From NCBI GenBank assembly GCA_003456175.1, contig DMPB01000173.1:18221-28586 (forward strand): a stretch of DNA of 10,366 bases, read 5' to 3'. The notes beneath the pieces were generated by a model that saw only the letters and a list, made by a program, of their open reading frames with translations, did no database searches and was not told the DNA's origin. Positions 6,093-10,366 of this stretch are shown one piece after another. Source of the DNA: Chitinophagaceae bacterium. Lineage in GTDB: Bacteria; Bacteroidota; Bacteroidia; Chitinophagales; Chitinophagaceae. The position numbers and the translations under genes are program-made. Each line of letters begins with the position of its first letter. Positions within the stretch are counted from its first letter, which is position 1.

Positions 6093-7154
6093 TTAATTCA
6101 TCAGGTTTTTGAGCTTCTTCACGTTCAGTATGGTGATGTTTCCATCTTCTAACGCTACCAATTTTTCTGCCTTAAAATCAGACAGCGTTCTAATCAACGA
6201 CTCGGTGGCAGTACCAGCAATAGTTGCTAAATTCTCACGGCTCATTTGTATGGTAAAGGTTTCGGTACCTTCTGTATTATAAGTATTGTTTAATTGTACT
6301 AAGGCATCGGCTACCTTTTTACGTAGCGAGTTGTACGCTAAACCGAGCAAGTGTTCTTCTCTTTCACGTACATTTTTTGCAAGCAGCTTCACGAATTTTT
6401 CGGCAACAGACACATTTTTGTGCATCAACCCGTCGAACTCTTCTTTGCGTATTAAGGCTAACTCACAATCGCCTAGTGCCTGAGCCGATTCTTTGTAAGA
6501 GGTGCCTTCTAATAAAGGCACATAGCCTACAAAATCGCCAGTATTGTATAACCCGATAATGAGTTCTTTGCCATCGTCGTTAATTTTATAGGTTTTTAAC
6601 TTGCCACTTACTACATAAAATAAGCAGGATGGCCAGTTACCTTCTTTATAGATGAGCTGCTTTTTCTTATAGGTATTTACAAATCTGTTTTCTGTAAGTA
6701 GTTTGTGTACATCGGCCTGCGACGATTGTACAAATTCGCTGGTAATGGTTGCGTCAGCATTTGCCGTAAGGCGTTCTTGTAATAGCTGATTTTTCTTTAA
6801 ACGACCTTCAATAGCATTAAGTAACTCGGTAGCATCGAAGGGTTTTGTAATATAATCGTCGGCGCCAAGCTCCATACCCTTACGTAAATCGGTACGTTCA
6901 TTTTTGGCCGTAAGAAAAATAAAAGGCACTCCTTTTAAAGCATCATTTTTTTGCAGTGCATGTAACACGCCGTAGCCATCGAGCACGGGCATCATAATAT
7001 CGCATACAATTAGGTCGGGCTTTTCTTGCAATGCAACTTCTACCCCTTCTTTACCATTGGCAGCGGTTACTACTTCGTAGGCTGCGAGCTCTAGTATTTC
7101 GGCTGTATTCTCTCTAATTTCTGTGTTATCTTCTATAATCAAAATTTTGGTCAT
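6093..7154 (-). CDS. Response regulator with receiver domain and Crp/Fnr-type DNA-binding output
   Basis: This 353-residue cytoplasmic transcription regulator has a receiver domain at residues 1-122, with acidic pocket E8/D9, phospho-acceptor D52 (in VCDIMMP), T82 and K104 (ITKPFD). A short helical linker leads to a cyclic-nucleotide-binding-type beta barrel (about 150-250, containing GDFVGYVPLLEG). A dimer helix (about 250-275) and a Crp-type winged helix (about 278-350) follow. The recognition helix keeps E318 and R322, which align with the E and R that contact DNA in Crp and Fnr. The Crp cAMP contacts E72 and R82 align with Y211 and E222, so cAMP control is unlikely. There is no Fnr-type N-terminal cysteine cluster. 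Activity should therefore be set by phosphorylation. It follows the kinase gene by 6 bp, so the two form a cognate pair. The output resembles FixK, which activates fixNOQP in rhizobia. Regulation of the neighbouring oxidase operon is inferred. Confidence 0.93.
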   Translation of the reverse strand: MTKILIIEDNTEIRENTAEILELAAYEVVTAANGKEGVEVALQEKPDLIVCDIMMPVLDGYGVLHALQKNDALKGVPFIFLTAKNERTDLRKGMELGADDYITKPFDATELLNAIEGRLKKNQLLQERLTANADATITSEFVQSSQADVHKLLTENRFVNTYKKKQLIYKEGNWPSCLFYVVSGKLKTYKINDDGKELIIGLYNTGDFVGYVPLLEGTSYKESAQALGDCELALIRKEEFDGLMHKNVSVAEKFVKLLAKNVREREEHLLGLAYNSLRKKVADALVQLNNTYNTEGTETFTIQMSRENLATIAGTATESLIRTLSDFKAEKLVALEDGNITILNVKKLKNLMN

Positions 7155-7160
7155 GGGCTA

Positions 7161-8378
7161 TTATTGTTTGCTAGGAACTTGAATTACAAAAGAGGTGCCT
7201 TGTTCTAATTCGCTGTGGCAGCTAATACGGCCATTCATTAACTCTACATACTTCATTACAATATGTAAGCCGAGGCCTGTACCTTGTACGTTAGCAGCGT
7301 TGGTGGCTCTGAAAAAGCGTTCGAACAAATGTTTCATATCTTCTTTAGAAATACCGATACCATTGTCGCTTACACGTAATGTTAAAGTATCGTTTTCTAC
7401 TTGCGTAAATACTTCTATAATACCATGATTCGGTGAAAACTTAATGGCGTTTGATAATAGGTTATGCAATATGTGTTTGAGCAAATTAGCATCAAGACAA
7501 ACATCACTTGGGCCAATATGTCGGTACACAATTTTTTGCTGTGGTTGTGTTACCATTCGCATTTCGGCAATGGTTTTTTGCGCAAAATCTTGTAGTTCGA
7601 ATGATGTATTTTTAACTTGAATCTTGCCTTCTTCAATTTTACCAACCGATAGAAAATCGTTTAAAATATCGTTCAATAAATTAACAGAAGAAATAATACG
7701 TTGAATATGCTTTTCACGTTTAGCATTATCTTCTGTTGTGGTATACTTTGATAGCAGATAAGTAGATGACAGCACCGTGCTCAATGGCGTTCTAAACTCA
7801 TGCGAAGCCATGGTAACAAATCTTGATTTCAGTTCGCTCAGTTCTTTTTCTTTCTCTAACGATTCACGTAGCTCTTTATCCTTAATCTGATTTTCGTAAA
7901 TCTGATTATTGAGTTGCGTTACCGTTGATTCTAAAATCTTGGTACGCTCCTTTACTTTTTGCTCTAGGGCAGCATTCAAATCTAAAAGTGCTTTTTCGGC
8001 AGCTTTGCGTTGTGTAACATCGGTGATGAATGCTAAAACAAAGTTGCGATCGTTAATACGATAATGCCCTAAACTAATTTCAACAGGAAATTCGGTTCCA
8101 TCGCTGCGAACGGCGTATAAATCTAACCCAATGCCCATGGGCCTGCTAGCAGGCCGCTGCATATAACCTTGATGATGGTTTTTGTGATTATGCCTAAACC
8201 GTTGCGGAATAAGCACTTCAATCGGTTGCCCCAATAAGCCTGCCGCATCGCTATAGCCAAATTGTTGTAATGCAAAAGGATTGATCGTATCGATATGCCC
8301 TCGTTCGTCGGCTACTACAATGCCAATACTGGCATGATTAAACATCGTTTCAAACAATTCCGATTTAGAGGCTACCAT
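7161..8378 (-). CDS. Soluble PAS-domain sensor histidine kinase
   Basis: This 405-residue protein has no membrane helix. An N-terminal PAS domain (about residues 5-125) is followed by a charged coiled-coil-like linker (about 126-185). The HisKA dimerisation domain has H193 in MASHEFRTPLS, and the HATPase domain shows the N box (LLSNAIKFSP, N306/N310), the G1 box DNGIGI (338-343) and the G2 box GTGLGL (366-371). All catalytic motifs are intact. In the PAS domain, IPQRFRHNH through PMGIGL aligns without gaps to the heme-pocket helix and loop of FixL, placing H65 on the heme-ligating histidine. L85 lies where FixL has its O2-interacting arginine. Many PAS domains of this sub-type share this histidine, so heme binding is possible but unproven. 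It is the first gene of its unit, with a good promoter upstream, and the response regulator follows after 6 bp. Confidence 0.94.
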   Translation of the reverse strand: MVASKSELFETMFNHASIGIVVADERGHIDTINPFALQQFGYSDAAGLLGQPIEVLIPQRFRHNHKNHHQGYMQRPASRPMGIGLDLYAVRSDGTEFPVEISLGHYRINDRNFVLAFITDVTQRKAAEKALLDLNAALEQKVKERTKILESTVTQLNNQIYENQIKDKELRESLEKEKELSELKSRFVTMASHEFRTPLSTVLSSTYLLSKYTTTEDNAKREKHIQRIISSVNLLNDILNDFLSVGKIEEGKIQVKNTSFELQDFAQKTIAEMRMVTQPQQKIVYRHIGPSDVCLDANLLKHILHNLLSNAIKFSPNHGIIEVFTQVENDTLTLRVSDNGIGISKEDMKHLFERFFRATNAANVQGTGLGLHIVMKYVELMNGRISCHSELEQGTSFVIQVPSKQ

Positions 8379-8417
8379 AAATATTGCTGCAGTTAATTGG
8401 TGCTGATGCTATGCTCT

Positions 8418-8446
8418 CAAATATACATATCCACTAATTTCAGCAA
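8418..8446 (-). promoter_or_regulatory. Bacteroidota-type promoter for the histidine kinase gene
   Basis: Read on the minus strand, a perfect TAnnTTTG -7 element (TATATTTG, complement of 8418-8425) lies 18 bases downstream of a TTG -33 element (complement of 8444-8446). This fits the Bacteroidota housekeeping consensus and would start transcription about 30 bases upstream of the kinase ATG at 8378. The -33 element overlaps a 12-bp palindrome, which suggests regulated access. The match is by eye and no transcript start is known. Confidence 0.65.
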
Positions 8447-8456
8447 CACATGTGTT
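8445..8456. promoter_or_regulatory. 12-bp perfect palindrome, candidate operator at the kinase promoter
   Basis: AACACATGTGTT is perfectly self-complementary and overlaps the TTG -33 element of the kinase promoter by two bases. A repressor or activator dimer binding here would directly affect kinase transcription. The half-sites do not match the Fnr (TTGAT) or Crp (TGTGA-N6-TCACA) geometry, so the binding protein is unknown. The position within a 219-bp divergent intergenic region supports a regulatory role. Confidence 0.45.
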
Positions 8457-8491
8457 CATCATTACCACATACAACTCTCAACAAAACAAAC

Positions 8492-8507
8492 TTTACCTTA
8501 AGGTAAA
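8492..8507. promoter_or_regulatory. 16-bp perfect palindrome, candidate operator between divergent genes
   Basis: TTTACCTTAAGGTAAA is perfectly self-complementary over 16 bp and lies about 90 bp upstream of the symporter ATG and about 115 bp upstream of the kinase ATG. Read as TTACC-N4-GGTAA, it has the same half-site and spacer lengths as Fnr-family sites (TTGAT-N4-ATCAA), but a different half-site sequence. A Crp/Fnr-family protein such as the neighbouring response regulator is one candidate binder. The link is inference. Confidence 0.5.
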
Positions 8508-8597
8508 TAAAAAATCGTATTTCTGCGTTTTTAATGCAGTTTTTTGCGGCTTTTGTAGATATTTGTCGGAACTGTTGCACACGCTTAATATTGCCAT

Positions 8598-10109
8598 ATG
8601 AGTCCTACTTTATTATTCTCGTTTGTTGTTGGATATTTTTTGATTTTATTAGTAGTTGCTTGGTACACAGGCCGCAAGTCTGATAACAATAGTTTTTTTA
8701 TTGGTAACCGCAACAGTAATTGGATGCTGGTAGCCTTCGGTATGATTGGCACTAGCCTCAGCGGTGTAACATTTGTAAGTGTGCCAGGCGCAGTAAAAAC
8801 AGAGAGCTTTGCGTATTTACAAATTACACTTGGCTACCTCATAGGCTATTTGGTTATTGCCTTTGTATTACTACCCTTGTATTACAGGTTAAATCTCACT
8901 TCTATTTACAATTATTTGAGCACCCGACTGGGTGTAAAAAGTTACAAAACTGGAGCTAGCTTTTTCATCCTTTCAAGAACACTAGGTGCTACAGCCCGTT
9001 TATACTTGGTAGTTAAAATTTTACAAGATGCGATATTGAGTAGTTTCAATGTTCCGTTTTGGGCTACTACCCTCATTATACTTGCCATGATTTTGGTATA
9101 CACTTACGAAGGCGGCGTAAAAACCATTGTGTATACAGATACCTTGCAAACAAGCTGTATGCTTATTGGCTTAATTATTTGTGTTGTATTTATTTTACAG
9201 AAGTTACAACTTGGTTTTGTAGATAGTATACAAGCCATGGATGCTAGAGGATACACTCAAATATTCTTTTCGCAACCAGAAAGCAAGTTCTTTTTCCTAA
9301 AGCAAATTTTAGCGGGTGCATTTATTACCATCACCATGACCGGCATGGATCAGGAAATGATGCAGAAGAATATCTCTGTTAAAACCTTGAAAGACAGCCA
9401 GAAAAATGTGGTTTCGCTAGGCTTTATTATGCTGGCAGTGATTAGTTTGTTTCTTGTTCTAGGCGGATTACTGTATCTCTATGCAGAAAGCTTAGGTGGC
9501 AGTATGCAAACTGTTGTCGAAAACGGCAAAGAAGTTTCTAAATTCATGATCAATGGTGTACCTGCTGGCGGCGATAAATTATTTCCTGTTCTTGCATTAC
9601 AGCATATGCCTGCTATTATTAGTGTTGTATTTATCATTGCCTTGATTTCGGCATTATTCCCAAGTGCCGATGGTGCTATCACCGCTTTAACATCATCGTT
9701 TTGTATTGATATTCTCGGCATGCAGCGCCGTGCAGATTGGAGCGATGCTGAGAAAAAGAAAATACGCCAACGAGTGCATCTCACCTTTGCAGCTATATTT
9801 CTACTGTTTGTGATGGTATTCAAATGGGTAAATAACCCAAGCATGATTGGTGTAATATTAAAAGTAGCTGCTTACACTTACGGCCCTTTGCTAGGTTTAT
9901 TCACGTTTGGTATTATCACAAAGCGAGTGGTAAAAGACAGTTTTGTACCTTTTGTTTGTATTGCAGCTCCATTACTTTGCTATGTTATAGATGCCAACCA
10001 AAAAGCATTACTTGGCAATTTTGAAGTTGGTTTAGAACTACTCATCATCAACGGATTACTAACTTTTATAGGTTTGTGGCTTATTTCGCACCAACCTAAA
10101 AAAGCATAG
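8598..10109 (+). CDS. Sodium:solute symporter family (SSS/SLC5) transporter
   Basis: This 503-residue polytopic membrane protein has about 13 hydrophobic segments, typical of the SSS family, which couples substrate uptake to Na+ entry. Family features include the N-terminal helix followed by FFIGNRNSNWMLVAFGMIG, the helix-1 region GTSLSGVTFVSVPGA (about residues 51-65), TYEGGVKTIVYTD (about 168-180), MTGMDQEMMQK, and ALFPSADGAITALTSSF. The last contains the small and hydroxyl residues that form the Na2 site in this fold. Length is normal and no break is seen. The substrate cannot be told from sequence alone, since SSS members carry sugars, proline, pantothenate, organic acids or sialic acid. 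It is divergent from the kinase gene, with a 219-bp region between, and the O-methyltransferase gene starts 3 bp after its stop, so the two are probably cotranscribed. Confidence 0.92.
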   Translation: MSPTLLFSFVVGYFLILLVVAWYTGRKSDNNSFFIGNRNSNWMLVAFGMIGTSLSGVTFVSVPGAVKTESFAYLQITLGYLIGYLVIAFVLLPLYYRLNLTSIYNYLSTRLGVKSYKTGASFFILSRTLGATARLYLVVKILQDAILSSFNVPFWATTLIILAMILVYTYEGGVKTIVYTDTLQTSCMLIGLIICVVFILQKLQLGFVDSIQAMDARGYTQIFFSQPESKFFFLKQILAGAFITITMTGMDQEMMQKNISVKTLKDSQKNVVSLGFIMLAVISLFLVLGGLLYLYAESLGGSMQTVVENGKEVSKFMINGVPAGGDKLFPVLALQHMPAIISVVFIIALISALFPSADGAITALTSSFCIDILGMQRRADWSDAEKKKIRQRVHLTFAAIFLLFVMVFKWVNNPSMIGVILKVAAYTYGPLLGLFTFGIITKRVVKDSFVPFVCIAAPLLCYVIDANQKALLGNFEVGLELLIINGLLTFIGLWLISHQPKKA

Positions 10110-10112
10110 TCA

Positions 10113-10366
10113 ATGCAATTGGTATCCCCTGAAGCCGAAGCATACGCACATCAACATACAACACCACTGTCAAATTTACTCAACGAAGTGGTAGCCTATA
10201 CCGAGCAACATCACCCATTAGCACATATGCTAAGTGGTGCTACGCAGGGTGCTTTCTTGCAGTTACTTAGCCAAACGCTTCAGCCACAATACATTCTTGA
10301 AATTGGCACTTTCACTGGTTTTAGTGCATTGTGCCTTGCAGCCGGACTTTTACCGCAAGGGCAATT
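10113..10366 (+). CDS. SAM-dependent O-methyltransferase, caffeoyl-CoA OMT-like (5' part)
   Basis: The ATG at 10113 lies 3 bp after the symporter stop, and the frame stays open to the right edge, giving 84 residues plus two bases. The sequence SGATQGAFLQLLSQ (from about residue 41) followed by YILEIGTFTGFSALCLAAGL (about 60-79) matches the pre-motif helix and SAM-binding motif I of the class I O-methyltransferase family (PF01596 type). Enzymes of this family methylate hydroxyl groups of small aromatic or catechol-like substrates. The substrate-binding half and the metal-binding residues lie outside the window, so specificity cannot be judged. The N-terminal region, including HQHTTPLSNLLNEV, also fits this family, so the start is likely right. 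Confidence 0.88.
   Translation, partial: MQLVSPEAEAYAHQHTTPLSNLLNEVVAYTEQHHPLAHMLSGATQGAFLQLLSQTLQPQYILEIGTFTGFSALCLAAGLLPQGQ

Larger units (their letters stand above)
8379..8597. other. Divergent intergenic region between kinase and symporter genes
   Basis: This 219-bp gene-free stretch contains the kinase promoter and the two palindromes. For the symporter direction the best -7 candidate is GATATTTG at 8558-8565, one mismatch from TAnnTTTG, but no TTG lies at the expected distance upstream, so its promoter is unresolved. No small ORF or RNA gene was recognised. Confidence 0.6.

Noticed and set aside
8523..8546. CTGC...GCAG hairpin followed by a T-run as a terminator or attenuator before the symporter gene
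   Set aside because: The stem has 4 pairs plus one wobble. T-runs are common in this AT-rich gap, and no gene upstream on the plus strand needs a terminator here.

Overview
The window looks like a chromosomal segment of an aerobic or microaerobic member of the Bacteroidota, most likely Chitinophagaceae-like. The evidence is moderate-to-low GC, almost no Shine-Dalgarno sequences, a Bacteroidota-type promoter (TTG-N18-TATATTTG) upstream of the histidine kinase gene, a fused CcoN-CcoO oxidase subunit, a mono-heme CcoP with a long membrane N-terminus, and a response regulator with a Crp/Fnr-type output. The family-level placement rests on recalled gene architecture, not on a database search.

Bases 1-5763 (+ strand) are the 3' part of a cbb3-type cytochrome c oxidase operon: the end of ccoNO (cut at the left edge), a 53-residue ccoQ-like gene, ccoP, ccoG, ccoH, a DsbD/TauE-like membrane protein with conserved cysteines, and a tandem rhodanese protein. 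Spacings are 9-58 bp, with one ATGA overlap. The first three genes build the high-affinity terminal oxidase. CcoG, CcoH and probably the DsbD/TauE-like protein serve copper delivery and assembly. The usual partners ccoI and ccoS are not visible and would be expected upstream. The rhodanese is an unusual passenger. It resembles the C-terminal half of metallo-beta-lactamase/rhodanese fusion proteins, but the hydrolase half is absent.

Bases 5766-8378 (- strand) converge on that operon. They hold, in transcription order, a soluble PAS histidine kinase, a response regulator joining a receiver domain to a Crp/Fnr-like module, and a 79-residue two-helix membrane protein. The kinase PAS domain aligns without gaps to the heme-ligand segment of FixL, including the histidine position. 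The regulator looks like FixJ and FixK combined in one protein. Because the pair sits beside a fixNOQP-type operon, it is a reasonable candidate for an oxygen- or redox-responsive controller of the oxidase. This is inference, and the target promoter lies outside the window.

Bases 8379-8597 separate the kinase gene from a divergent transporter gene and carry two perfect palindromes (12 bp and 16 bp). One of them overlaps the kinase promoter's -33 element. Bases 8598-10109 encode a sodium:solute symporter, followed after 3 bp by the start of an O-methyltransferase gene cut by the right edge. No rRNA, tRNA, CRISPR array, insertion sequence or phage gene was seen.
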